DNA of 64,000 nt from Paenibacillus antibioticophila (GCF_000455265.1 NZ_HG005139.1:1038842-1102841), one strand, 5' to 3'. Numbered from the stretch's first letter, positions 52,281 to 60,701 are shown. Notes: a model not told the origin generated them from the sequence alone. Made by a program: numbers and translations.

Positions 52281-53097
52281 GGTCAGAAGACTCTCCATGT
52301 ACTTGTTCCTTTCTGTTGCCGCGTTCATTTCTATTTTTCCGTTCTTGTGGATGATTGTCAGCTCGACGAACGCTTCGGTGGATGTTACCCGCGGGCGATT
52401 GCTCCCAGGCATGCACTTGATGGACAATCTGCGGAATTTGCTTGAATCCGTGAATATATTAAATGCAATGAAGAATTCCCTGATCGTCTCCGTGTCCACC
52501 ACCTTGCTGGCGCTTTTGATCGCTTCACTGGCCGGATACGGCTTTGAAATCTATCGCAGCAAGGCGAAGGATGTTGTCTTCAACATTTTGCTCTTGTCGA
52601 TGATGATCCCGTTCGCAGCGATGATGGTCCCTTTATATCGGCTGTTCGGCAAGATCACGAATCTTGTTCCGCTGATCGGTATTGATACACTGGCAGCGGT
52701 GGTGCTGCCGACCATGACGACGGCCTTCCTGATCTTCTTCTTCCGGCAGAGCACAAAAATGTTTCCGAAGGAGCTGCTGGAGGCAGGCCGAATCGACGGC
52801 TTGTCTGAACTAGGTCTGTTCTATCGGGTATTCGTTCCGACGATGAAGACGACCTATGCAGCGGCAGCAATCATTACCTTTATGAGCAGTTGGAACAATT
52901 ATATGTGGCCGCTGATCATTCTGCAGACCCCGCAGAAGCAGACGATCCCGCTCTTGATCTCCACGCTCGGCTCCAGCTATACGCCGGACTACGGGCTCAT
53001 TATGCTGGCGATCGTCATCTCGACCATTCCAACTGCGATTGTATTTTTTGTCATGCAGAAGCATTTTGTGGCAGGAATGATCGGCTCGATCAAGTAG
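52273..53097 (+). CDS. Sugar ABC permease (MalG/UgpE-like)
   Basis: A 274-residue permease ending HFVAGMIGSIK, as is usual for the MalG side. The EAA-type loop is LLEAGRIDGLSELGLFYRVF. ATG 52273 overlaps the previous stop by eight bases, with CAGGTGAT upstream, so translation is coupled. It is the last gene of the operon. The following 560 bp hold a repeat array and a terminator but no gene. Confidence 0.86.
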   Translation: MVKVRRLSMYLFLSVAAFISIFPFLWMIVSSTNASVDVTRGRLLPGMHLMDNLRNLLESVNILNAMKNSLIVSVSTTLLALLIASLAGYGFEIYRSKAKDVVFNILLLSMMIPFAAMMVPLYRLFGKITNLVPLIGIDTLAAVVLPTMTTAFLIFFFRQSTKMFPKELLEAGRIDGLSELGLFYRVFVPTMKTTYAAAAIITFMSSWNNYMWPLIILQTPQKQTIPLLISTLGSSYTPDYGLIMLAIVISTIPTAIVFFVMQKHFVAGMIGSIK

Positions 53098-53174
53098 TGA
53101 GTAACATATATGTTGAATATATGACTGTACGTTGGGGGCAACGTGTGAAGTATGCTTACGATCGTTGTTGTTCG

Positions 53175-53432
53175 CGGATTTCTATGATTGAACTAAGTTC
53201 TAATAGGGGAGAAATCCGCTCACAAAGGCGAACGCTTTCTGCTGCTCGCTAACGGACATTTTAGCCTCTTAGCAGACTTTTTCTCATGATTCGAAGGGTT
53301 AACGGACATTTCGGGCGCTTAGGACGCTCAAACGACTCTGGTTCACTCGATTCTACTCTCTAAGCAGCCAAAATGTCCGTTACAATTCTGGTTCATCCAA
53401 AGGCGGACCGTAAGGAGACATAATGTCCGTAA
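53175..53432. repeat. Array D: GGACATT motifs in direct and inverted pairs, 50 bp apart
   Basis: AACGGACATT occurs at 53251 and 53301, exactly 50 bp apart. Its inverse AATGTCCGT occurs at 53372 and 53422, again 50 bp apart. GCGGATTTC (53175) and GAAATCCGC (53211) form a related inverted pair at the left end. The DNA between copies differs. No open gene crosses the array. A separate hairpin ACGTTG-GGGG-CAACGT lies at 53129-53144. Confidence 0.6.
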
Positions 53433-53439
53433 GACAAAG

Positions 53440-53483
53440 TACTTACTTCCCTTAGACCAACTACTTACTTCCCTTAGATCAAA
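53440..53483. repeat. Two tandem copies of a 22-bp sequence
   Basis: TACTTACTTCCCTTAGACCA and TACTTACTTCCCTTAGATCA follow each other with a 22-bp period, directly after array D. Confidence 0.7.
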
Positions 53484-53540
53484 TGCACCGTATTGCTTAT
53501 ATTGGTAAACAGAGTTGATCCCTGCTATATCGAATGTACA

Positions 53541-53610
53541 AAGAAACCGTCTCCTATTGGTTTATGGTTGGGTGGTACCACCAGTTTCCAGAGAAGGGTT
53601 TCTTTTTGTT
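53541..53610. terminator. Terminator-like hairpin downstream of the second ABC operon
   Basis: AAGAAACC (53541-53548) pairs with GGTTTCTT (53598-53605), followed by TTTG. The enclosed region contains the 12-bp palindrome GGTGGTACCACC. It can also serve the convergent minus-strand gene. Confidence 0.6.
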
Positions 53611-53660
53611 TGACGAAATGAAAGAGGGTGCCTCTTACTTAATATCGGCGATGTGTGCAA

Positions 53661-54128
53661 TCAGTCTAACCAAACGCAGTCCACAATGTCCCTGTCCACT
53701 TTAACAAATTCTTCGTCTATAAATACAGCTGCCCAACCATGTTCTTCATCCCATGGACAATCAAGCACCAGTATCACACACACATCGACATGCTGCGACT
53801 CATACTCGTCTATTGCTGTTTTGCTTTTGGCGTAGATACTGTCTTCCAAAGCATAGAGCGTAACATTTGTGCCTGTATGCTTTACAAGGTCTGCGGGCGA
53901 CTTCATTTCCGGCCAATACTCTTTATTTTGCTCCTCGTCATCAGGACCCCATTGTTCGTACATATCATCATAATAAAGAGTGATAAAGGCTTCTAACATC
54001 TCAGTTTCCAGTGCAGGTGTCCATTTTTCTAATAGTCTTTTACAAGCGGCTATGCCCTTTTCCGCATCTTCGCAACAATCATCTTGAATCTCAAACTGAA
54101 TTGGATTTAATAGTGTCTTTCCCCACAT
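53661..54128 (-). CDS. Hypothetical cytoplasmic protein, resembles DUF6985-type proteins
   Basis: A 155-residue acidic, soluble protein beginning MWGKTLLNPIQFEIQDDCCE. It has many Asp, Glu and Trp residues, YEQWGPDDEEQNKEYWPEMK in the middle, and a beta-rich C-terminal half (CVILVLDCPWDEEHGWAAVF). There is no signal or membrane segment. The layout resembles small DUF6985/DUF2004-like proteins often found singly or in immunity-type contexts, but I cannot name a function. ATG 54128 is chosen because CGGAGGAAATAT stands directly before it; upstream in-frame codons lack such a site. Confidence 0.65.
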   Translation of the reverse strand: MWGKTLLNPIQFEIQDDCCEDAEKGIAACKRLLEKWTPALETEMLEAFITLYYDDMYEQWGPDDEEQNKEYWPEMKSPADLVKHTGTNVTLYALEDSIYAKSKTAIDEYESQHVDVCVILVLDCPWDEEHGWAAVFIDEEFVKVDRDIVDCVWLD

Positions 54129-54251
54129 GATATTTCCTCCGAAAGTATAAGTTCTCTTTATGTAAACAATGAGCAACTCGAGTTTTGTATAGAAAAGCAT
54201 ACCACATTTTTCAGCAACCTTTCACCAGCTTTAGCCAACAATTGATTGAAC

Positions 54252-54352
54252 TTATACTTGATAGATCTGAACAGGTGAAGTATAGGCCAGGCTATCCAAC
54301 CGACTCAAGTAGCTTTTTTTCAGTGCCTCAAATTTATCCATTCCCGGACTGA
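54252..54352 (-). pseudogene. Duplicated 3' fragment of the CdsA-like gene
   Basis: On the minus strand this reads DKFEALKKSYLSRLDSLAYT then SPVQIYQV and stop. That is nearly the C-terminus of the intact CdsA-like protein encoded at 54860-55774 (DKFEALKKSYLSRVDSLAYT). At DNA level 54270-54338 matches 54899-54967 at 64 of 69 positions. Only the tail is present, without start or membrane domains. The two copies lie in direct orientation about 629 bp apart and flank the broken gene described next. Confidence 0.82.
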
Positions 54353-54355
54353 AAC

Positions 54356-54847
54356 TCAAATCAAGTCTATGTCAATATCAGAGCGCGTCTTTTCACGAAA
54401 CACCATGTGCCACTCCACATGTTCCACCGGCTCAAAATGCAGCGCGGAGCAGGCCACCCGGAGTTTACCTTGGTTGCCGCGACCGAACACGACAGCGGTT
54501 GGGTCATTCGCCCCAGCGCTGGTACCGATGCAGAAAACATCGCCGTTTGCCTGCGGCTCCATTGGGTCGTTGTGTTTTTGACGTGGGCGGTCGCCCCGCG
54601 CGCAATCCGTGATCATAAAAGATTACGGATGGACGTAATTCCCTGCTGTATTCATCGGACTGACAGCAAACACCATCTCGCCAAAGCCACGTACAAAGCA
54701 AAAATGAATGCCGTCAACACCTGCCCACCCGATCATTCTCGCCCCCTTTGGTGTACAGAAATAGGGGGGATCGTTTTGTCTTTGTTCCAAGCCGATATGA
54801 GATCCATTTATATCCAGCTTCAAATATTTTTTATATATTGTCTTCAT
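54356..54847 (-). pseudogene. Broken gene of unknown function, split by an in-frame stop
   Basis: From ATG 54847 (GTGAGGAC upstream) 74 codons read well: DPPYFCTPKGARMIGWAGVD then GIHFCFVRGFGEMVFAVSPM, ending GNYVHP, then TAA. In the same frame a further roughly 86 codons continue (DCARGDRPRQKHNDPMEPQA, GTSAGANDPTAVVFGRGNQG, CSALHFEPVEHVEWHMVFRE). I have seen both halves as pieces of one larger Bacillota hypothetical protein, with the middle apparently deleted here; that recollection is not verified. Function unknown. It is probably not active. It sits 12 bp after the CdsA-like gene. Confidence 0.55.
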
Positions 54848-54859
54848 TATGTCCTCACT

Positions 54860-55774
54860 TTACATAAAATCAAAGTAATAACGAATAACATGAAAAAGAA
54901 CAGGAGAAGTATAGGCCAGGCTATCTACCCGACTCAAGTAGCTTTTTTTCAATGCTTCAAATTTATCGTCAGCCCCGATCAACAAATCTCGCCGCAGAAC
55001 GGAGACGGTCAGGCTGCCTAAATAACCGCTTAAGCTAATGAGCATACCGGATACGAACCCGAAGGTTGGGGTAAGCGGAGTAAGGTAAGGGTAAATCAAA
55101 TAAGACACGGCGGTTGTTATGAAAAATGCACAAATGAAGCCTTCCCAGGTCAAATAGGGATTAGCGGTAGGAACGACTTTGTGCTTGCCGAGAATAATCG
55201 AAGCCAGATGATGTACGACATCATTTAACTGCGTTAACACGACCAGAAAAAGTACAAGTCCCGCTCCGTATTGCGGCGTTGCAAATTGAAAGTAGGCTAA
55301 ATGGCTGAGTCCGAACACCATGAGCATCAGTCCCCATTGGGTCGAACTGACACTGCGCAGGAAGCCAACCGTCCCTTTGTTGATGATTCGTGGTAATGGC
55401 AGGAACAGGAATACATAGATGGGGATGAAAATAATAAACATGCCGTACCATTCGATATAAATCCAGTAGAATTGCACAGGGATCGACAGGTAGGCCCACA
55501 GATATATCCGGCGATCGGCTTTCCTTGATCGAATCATGGTGAAATACTCCTTTAATGCAAAGAAGGTAAGCACCATAAGGGACAATAGGGAAACTACAGG
55601 ATTGAACAGGGTAGCCAAACAAAATATGAAGAACATCCCCCACCAGGTTTTGATACGTATACTAATGGCAGAGTAGTCCTTGAGAGGTTTGACTTTTCCC
55701 AGCACATAATAAACCAGATGGATAACAGATAAAATAATAAATATAAGGAGTAACGTATAGTATGAGCTGTCCAT
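54860..55774 (-). CDS. CdsA-family phosphatidate cytidylyltransferase-like membrane protein
   Basis: A 304-residue integral membrane protein with about eight hydrophobic segments. QYGAGLVLFLVVLTQLNDVV in the middle and the C-terminal SGYLGSLTVSVLRRDLL then FEALKKSYLSRVDSLAYTSP resemble the CDP-diacylglycerol synthase signature (S-x-x-KR...DR-x-D). The motif is divergent: the usual K-D and H-G-G parts are missing, as in YnbB-like paralogues. It may make a CDP-linked lipid precursor or another polar-head donor. The start at 55774 has only a weak ribosome binding site. A partial copy of its 3' end lies downstream. Confidence 0.72.
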   Translation of the reverse strand: MDSSYYTLLLIFIILSVIHLVYYVLGKVKPLKDYSAISIRIKTWWGMFFIFCLATLFNPVVSLLSLMVLTFFALKEYFTMIRSRKADRRIYLWAYLSIPVQFYWIYIEWYGMFIIFIPIYVFLFLPLPRIINKGTVGFLRSVSSTQWGLMLMVFGLSHLAYFQFATPQYGAGLVLFLVVLTQLNDVVHHLASIILGKHKVVPTANPYLTWEGFICAFFITTAVSYLIYPYLTPLTPTFGFVSGMLISLSGYLGSLTVSVLRRDLLIGADDKFEALKKSYLSRVDSLAYTSPVLFHVIRYYFDFM

Positions 55775-55919
55775 TGCTAATCACCATCTTCTTGCAAGAT
55801 AAGGATTCCATAGAAGGAAGTGTTCCCCAAAGCAGAGTTTTCAGCATCAGCAACCTTCAGCAGGGATCATATGTTATTATGAAGGAATAGTTCACACTTG
55901 ATAAGGGGAAATTTCGTAA

Positions 55920-56462
55920 ATGGCAGCAGATTGCTCGGTCTTTATCTTACTTACGAATACAGGAACGCTTTTCACAAAAATGATTAAGAGCTATACGAGG
56001 GCGCCTTATAATCATGCCTCTATTTCTTTTAATCGGGAGCTTTCCGAGCTGTACAGCTTCGGGAGAAAGAAACCCGGCAATCCTCTAAACGGCGGATTTG
56101 TACGGGAAGACATCAAGACGGGCACCTTCAGCAAATATCCGAATACGACGTGTGTTATTTACGAGCTTCAGGTATCTGAACGCGAGGTTGAAAAAATGAA
56201 ACGCGTCCTCCAGCTTTTTATAAAACAGCGTAATAAGTACTTGTATAACATTCTGGGCGTCATTGGTATTGCGTTAAAAGAGCCGGTGGAATTTAGCAAC
56301 TCCTATTTTTGCTCACAATTTGTTGCAGAGATTCTGGAGCGTTCCGGCATCAAGCTGTGGAACAAGCTGCCTGCGCTCGTTACACCGGACGATTTTCGGC
56401 AAAGCGACCGGTTGCATTTGATTTACGAAGGTAAATTAAGTGATTATAACGCAGAAGCGTGA
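55920..56462 (+). CDS. YiiX/YebB-like permuted NlpC/P60 cysteine hydrolase
   Basis: A 180-residue soluble protein. TRAPYNHASISFNRELSELY supplies the His (in YNHAS) and NSYFCSQFVAEILERSGI the Cys of the circularly permuted NlpC/P60 papain-like fold. Related proteins are amidases or lipid-linked peptidases. No signal peptide is evident (MAADCSVFILLTNTGTLF is only weakly hydrophobic). ATG 55920 follows AAGGGGA. It is divergent from the CdsA-like gene, and the two could share a role at the envelope, but nothing firm supports that. Confidence 0.72.
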   Translation: MAADCSVFILLTNTGTLFTKMIKSYTRAPYNHASISFNRELSELYSFGRKKPGNPLNGGFVREDIKTGTFSKYPNTTCVIYELQVSEREVEKMKRVLQLFIKQRNKYLYNILGVIGIALKEPVEFSNSYFCSQFVAEILERSGIKLWNKLPALVTPDDFRQSDRLHLIYEGKLSDYNAEA

Positions 56463-56554
56463 GATGAATGAAACGTCTTTTCTCAGTCAGGTGGAGGGGG
56501 ATCACTGATAGGGGGGCATCCGGAGGGGCTGGGTCAGTCCCGCTGTCCCAAAAG

Positions 56555-56725
56555 TTGTTTAGTGAATTTTTTTCCATTACATTCGCCATATGACGCTCAA
56601 ACCCCATTTTAGTGAAAAATCTTCGCTTACATTTCCAATAATGATGGATTTCCCTGTTTTAGCCCGCGCTAAGGTCAAAAATTTCACTAGAGATGCTCTC
56701 GGACGATTTTCCTGAAATTTAATGT
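56555..56725. repeat. Array E: TTTAGTGA/TTTTAGC motifs at 50-bp spacing
   Basis: Anchors AGTGAATTTT (56561), AGTGAAAAAT (56611) and AGCCCGCGCT (56661), each preceded by TTT, are exactly 50 bp apart; a weaker fourth position lies near 56711 (GAAATTTAATG). An inverse copy, AAAATTTCACTA, lies at 56678-56689. No gene is seen in 56463-56740. Confidence 0.5.
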
Positions 56726-56740
56726 CCTTTTGTTCACTGC

Positions 56741-56786
56741 AACCAAAAACAAAGGAACTAAGCGAGAACATATCGCTCAGTTCCTT
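56741..56786 (-). terminator. Terminator of the third sugar ABC operon
   Basis: AAGGAACTAAGCGA (56752-56765) pairs with TCGCTCAGTTCCTT (56773-56786). On the minus strand a TTGTTTTTGG tail follows. Confidence 0.8.
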
Positions 56787-56840
56787 GGCTTCTTTCAAAT
56801 CTCCTCCTGGACAGTCCACTTCCGCTCACTGCTCTACCGA

Positions 56841-58349
56841 TTAGTTTTGCTTGGCATACCATTCCGAGTATTGCTTTTGATATTCGGCGATGTATTTATC
56901 CAAGCCCGCAGCCTTTAACTTCTCCAGCGCTCTCGGATAGACTTCATCGTAATCGACGAACCCGCTGCCAATGGGAGCCAGGTATTCCGTGAACACACCG
57001 TTCAACTTAGTTTCTTCATTCTTGACAGGGGTATTATCGAAGTTGAAGCCAGCCCCTTTGGAAATGATTGCTCCGTCATCCCATGCTTTATATTCGGCAA
57101 TGAAATCCTCCGGTACGGAATTATCGAAGCGCATGAAGTTTTTGTTCATCAACAGCCAGTCAGGAATCAGCGCATCATTGTTGATTTTCGTTAGACGGCC
57201 ATTTTCATCCAGTGTAAAGTCGGTTCCTTCGATACCGTAGGCGAACAGATCATACAACTCCTGGTTCTTTTGCAGCAGGTTAAAGAACATGACGTAACGC
57301 TCGGGATCCTTCGCTGCGGAGGATACGAAGAAGGCGGTGCTGTAAGTGCCGCGGCTGATTTTTGGACGTCCTGTGCCCAGGAAATAATTGGCCAGCTTGG
57401 CTCCTGGTACGGCTTGCGTGATGGTTGCAGCTCCTTCGAAAGGACGTGCCGCTGTCCCTGCCCAGAAAATCGCTTTGCCCGAGTTCCAGTCGGATTGAAG
57501 CTGTGGCGTATTGGTTGCGGCATATTTAGGAATGATGCCTTTTTGATACCAGCCGCGCATCAGCTCGGCGTATTTCTTGAAATCCTCGGATTCGAACCAG
57601 CTGATGATTTGATCGTCCTCTGCGGACTCGTCCAGCGCAATGAATTCATTTTGCCAGTAGAGATTTTTATCTGTATAGTCGTAAAGCAGCATGCGGCGCG
57701 CATCGGTACTGGCGTATCCGATCAATTCCGGATGAAGCGCATGGACCTTGTCATAGAATTCTTCCAGTTCCGCCAGCGAGGAGACACTTGTCATTCCGAC
57801 CTCTTCCAGCAAGTCCTGGCGAACGAGCACACTGTAGAACTCTGCGGAATTCGGCTTGTTGCCGACCGGAATCGCATATTGCTTGCCGCCCAACTGGAAG
57901 GCGGTGAAGGAAGCTTCATCCACATTCGCGCGTAAGTCCGGAGCGGCGTCCAGATAAGGCGTAAGGTCAGCATATACCCCCTTGGCAACTGACTTTACCA
58001 TGTAATTGATGTCCGTATAAGTCGCAAAGTCCTCGCCGGTAGACAGCATCAAGTCGGTCTTGCCGCCGGCATATTCACTCCATGGAAGGAACTGAAATTC
58101 AACCTCGGCGTTAATCTCCTGCTTGATCACATCGTAAAATTCGGTCTTGGCCAATTCCTTCATTCGATTGGTCTCGTCGCCATAGAGCACGATAGTTAAT
58201 TTGGCGGGAGCCATGCCAGCATTCTCGCCTGCGCTCCCTTCCTTGCTGCCTGCATTCGTGTTAGCGCTTCCGTTATTGCCCGAAGAACAAGCGCTTAGCA
58301 GAAATGCGAATGTCAGGAACAAGCTTAACCAGACTCTGTTCTTTTTCAT
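56841..58349 (-). CDS. Sugar ABC transporter substrate-binding lipoprotein (LplA-like)
   Basis: A 502-residue lipoprotein: MKKNRVWLSLFLTF signal with lipobox LLSAC (about residue 20), Gly/Asn-rich spacer, then an LplA/YtcQ-type binding fold (LPWSEYAGGKTDLMLSTGED, RMLLYDYTDKNLYWQNEFIA). ATG 58349 has AGGAGGGG at ideal distance; the longer upstream frame lacks one. It is last in a minus-strand operon after two permeases, a gene order reversed from the first system in the window. With a GH43 enzyme encoded nearby, a xylo- or arabino-oligosaccharide is a fair guess for the ligand. Confidence 0.86.
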   Translation of the reverse strand: MKKNRVWLSLFLTFAFLLSACSSGNNGSANTNAGSKEGSAGENAGMAPAKLTIVLYGDETNRMKELAKTEFYDVIKQEINAEVEFQFLPWSEYAGGKTDLMLSTGEDFATYTDINYMVKSVAKGVYADLTPYLDAAPDLRANVDEASFTAFQLGGKQYAIPVGNKPNSAEFYSVLVRQDLLEEVGMTSVSSLAELEEFYDKVHALHPELIGYASTDARRMLLYDYTDKNLYWQNEFIALDESAEDDQIISWFESEDFKKYAELMRGWYQKGIIPKYAATNTPQLQSDWNSGKAIFWAGTAARPFEGAATITQAVPGAKLANYFLGTGRPKISRGTYSTAFFVSSAAKDPERYVMFFNLLQKNQELYDLFAYGIEGTDFTLDENGRLTKINNDALIPDWLLMNKNFMRFDNSVPEDFIAEYKAWDDGAIISKGAGFNFDNTPVKNEETKLNGVFTEYLAPIGSGFVDYDEVYPRALEKLKAAGLDKYIAEYQKQYSEWYAKQN

Positions 58350-58509
58350 CTTAACCCCTCCTGAAATATATTCAGCCTTACGGCTTATATTGCAAAGGCA
58401 GGCGATTCCTCTCCGTATGGTACTATGGTACACCAAAATGCCACCATGAGCCGCAGGAATCTCTGCCTGAAGCAATCTTGCAAATGAGTTCGGACGTCCT
58501 GGGCGGAAA

Positions 58510-59394
58510 TCAGCCCTTGACCGAGCCTACAACAATGCCTCTGACAAAGAAGCGTTGGAGAAACGGATACAGAATCGCAATGGGCAGAACCGTCAGACAA
58601 GTCATGGCCATCTTGGCGGTCTCCAGCGGCGGAGCGATGATCGCGCCGCTCACCTGGGCTGCGTTGCCGGAAGCCAGAAATTGAATGTTAGCCATCATGT
58701 TGTACATCATGTATTGAATCGTGTAGAGCTCCTGATTGGATACAAGCATGAGCGGCAGGTAGAAGTCATTCCAGAACTGCAGCGCATAGAACAATGAGAT
58801 GGTAACGAGTCCGACTCTTCCTAAGGGAATCATCATGCTGAAGAAAATACGCATATGGCCTGCTCCGTCCATCTCTGCCGATTCCATAATCTCATGCGGA
58901 ATACTGCGGAAATAGTTGGTCATCAGGAACATGAGAAACACATTCAGCAGATAGGGAACGAACAGCCCGATCAGCGTGTCGTTCAAGTGATAATATTTGG
59001 TGCTTAGCAAATACCAGGGCAGCGTGCCCCCGCTGAACAACATCGTAAAATAAGCGAAGAAGGCGAGCACATTTTTGAATCGGAAGCCTTTAACCGATAC
59101 GACATAGGCATAAGCCGTGGTAACCAGCACCGCTGAGACTGTGCCAAGCGCCGTTACAAGCAAGGAAACGGAATAGGCCCTAATAATCTGCTCCGCCTTT
59201 GAACCGAATAGAAACTGATAGGTTTCAAGCGAAAATCCCCGGGGCAGGAAGGAGTAGCCTTCGGCAGCGATTCTGGCTTCCGTCGACAACGAGCCGGATA
59301 CAGCCAGCACAAACGGGATCAGGCAAATAATCGAGAAGATCGCAATAAAGCAATAGAAGAAGATCATCAGCCCTTTGCTTTCTGTGGTTGCCAT
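58510..59394 (-). CDS. Sugar ABC permease (LplC-like)
   Basis: A 294-residue permease with six predicted helices, EAA-type loop IMESAEMDGAGHMRIFFSMM and the C-terminal VRGIVVGSVKG. GGAGG lies upstream of the ATG. It is the second gene of the operon, 45 bp after the LplB-like permease. The following 160 bp before the binding-protein gene contain no gene. Confidence 0.87.
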   Translation of the reverse strand: MATTESKGLMIFFYCFIAIFSIICLIPFVLAVSGSLSTEARIAAEGYSFLPRGFSLETYQFLFGSKAEQIIRAYSVSLLVTALGTVSAVLVTTAYAYVVSVKGFRFKNVLAFFAYFTMLFSGGTLPWYLLSTKYYHLNDTLIGLFVPYLLNVFLMFLMTNYFRSIPHEIMESAEMDGAGHMRIFFSMMIPLGRVGLVTISLFYALQFWNDFYLPLMLVSNQELYTIQYMMYNMMANIQFLASGNAAQVSGAIIAPPLETAKMAMTCLTVLPIAILYPFLQRFFVRGIVVGSVKG

Positions 59395-59439
59395 TTTGAT
59401 ACCTCCTTAAAGTAGGTGAGCGTACATCTGACGTAATAT

Positions 59440-60420
59440 CTAGAAGAGCTTGCTGTCCTTGTCGTACCAGCCGGCCAGTCTATTAGCCGCCAGCACCAGA
59501 AGGAAGCCAAAGACGGATTGATAGAGCGTGATCGCCGATGCAAAGCCGAACTCGCCGGAACGAATGGCCGTGCGGTAGACATACACATCGATAATGTCGG
59601 TTGTTGGCAGCAGCAGCGGATTCAGGAAGGTGACCCCCATGATCATGCTGAGATCTCCCTTGAGCATGCCGCCGATGCTCAGCAGCGTCATTAGAATAAT
59701 GGAAGGAATCAGCATCGGCAGCGTGATTCGGGTAATAAGCTGCCATCTGGAGGCGCCGTCGATCCGTCCGGCCTCATAATAGGAAGTATCAATGCCCTGC
59801 AGCACGGCGTAGTAGATGATGGCGCCATAGCCTGCGCTTTTCCAGATATTCGCCAGCACCAATATGATGACGAACAGCCATGGGCTGGAGTACCATTCAA
59901 CTTCGGGGATGCCAATAGCTGTGAACAGCTGGTTCAGAATCCCTTTGTCGTAATCGAGCAAGGAGAAGAGAATTGCCCCGATAATGATCCAGGAAATAAA
60001 GTAAGGGAAGAACATGACGCTTTGCGTTACTTTAATGAACCATTTGCTGCGCAGCTCATTCAAAATAATAGCGATCGCTACCGAGAAGAACGTACCGGTC
60101 AGCATATACAGCGCGTTCAGCATCACGGTATTGCGGGTGGCTCTGAAGGCTTCCTCCATGCTGGAGAAGAAGAATTCGAAATTGGAGAATCCTGCCCAGG
60201 GACTGCCGAATATGCCGTCATTAAAGTTGTAATTTTTGAAGACCAGGATCAGTCCGCTCATCGGCAGGTACGCGAAAAGAATCAGAACGATGATCCCCGG
60301 GAGAGCGAGCAGATAAAGCGAGCCATCCTTCCGAAGGGCTTTACGGAAGCTTCCGGGTTTCGGGGTTCGGGACTTCGGGACATTTCGTCCGGGGACCTCC
60401 GGTAAGGTCTCTTGCATCAT
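59440..60420 (-). CDS. Sugar ABC permease (LplB-like)
   Basis: A 326-residue permease with a charged cytosolic N-terminus, six helices, YLPMSGLILVFKNYNFNDGI typical of LplB-type subunits, and EAA loop YEAGRIDGASRWQLITRITL. The start is ATGATG with AAAGGAG 11 bases upstream. It is the first gene of the operon, with a palindromic cre-like operator 20 bp upstream. No ATPase gene is present. Confidence 0.87.
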   Translation of the reverse strand: MMQETLPEVPGRNVPKSRTPKPGSFRKALRKDGSLYLLALPGIIVLILFAYLPMSGLILVFKNYNFNDGIFGSPWAGFSNFEFFFSSMEEAFRATRNTVMLNALYMLTGTFFSVAIAIILNELRSKWFIKVTQSVMFFPYFISWIIIGAILFSLLDYDKGILNQLFTAIGIPEVEWYSSPWLFVIILVLANIWKSAGYGAIIYYAVLQGIDTSYYEAGRIDGASRWQLITRITLPMLIPSIILMTLLSIGGMLKGDLSMIMGVTFLNPLLLPTTDIIDVYVYRTAIRSGEFGFASAITLYQSVFGFLLVLAANRLAGWYDKDSKLF

Positions 60421-60439
60421 GACCGGTTCAACTCCTTTA

Positions 60440-60453
60440 TGTTAGCGTTAACA
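60440..60453. promoter_or_regulatory. cre-like palindrome before the third sugar ABC operon
   Basis: TGTTAGCGTTAACA is nearly palindromic and matches the cre consensus on either strand with one mismatch. It lies 20 bp before the LplB-like start, so either CcpA or another LacI-family protein could bind. Confidence 0.55.
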
Positions 60454-60630
60454 TTTTGCTGCGTCCTGGCGATTGGGCCAACGCTCTTTATATGGCAGAG
60501 CATAAATCAGCGGTTTATGAAAGCGCCATCATAATAATCGAGAAAAGGTTAAAAAAAGCGGATTTTCAAGGCTTAAAAAAACCGGAAAAGCTTCGTTTTT
60601 TTGTTGTATCGGCTCGAATGCCCATGAAAA

Positions 60631-60683
60631 AAGGGATTATCTTTAGCCTGCCGAAAGGTAAGGAGGCTTCAGATATCCCTTTT
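60631..60683 (-). terminator. Terminator after the membrane AraC regulator gene
   Basis: On the minus strand GGGATATCTGAAGCC pairs with GGCTAAAGATAATCCC, followed by TTTTTT. Confidence 0.68.
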
Positions 60684-60701
60684 AAGAGGTTGTTCAAAAA
60701 A

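Noticed and set aside
53560..53612. T-box leader (GGGTGGTACCAC followed by a T run)
   Set aside because: The conserved GCG after GGTACC is absent, the hairpin encloses the motif instead of following it, no stem I or specifier region is seen, and no gene follows on that strand for 2 kb.
54339..54898. Insertion sequence between the two CdsA-like tails
   Set aside because: No transposase-like protein and no terminal inverted repeats; the flanking similarity is the end of a gene, not a target-site duplication.
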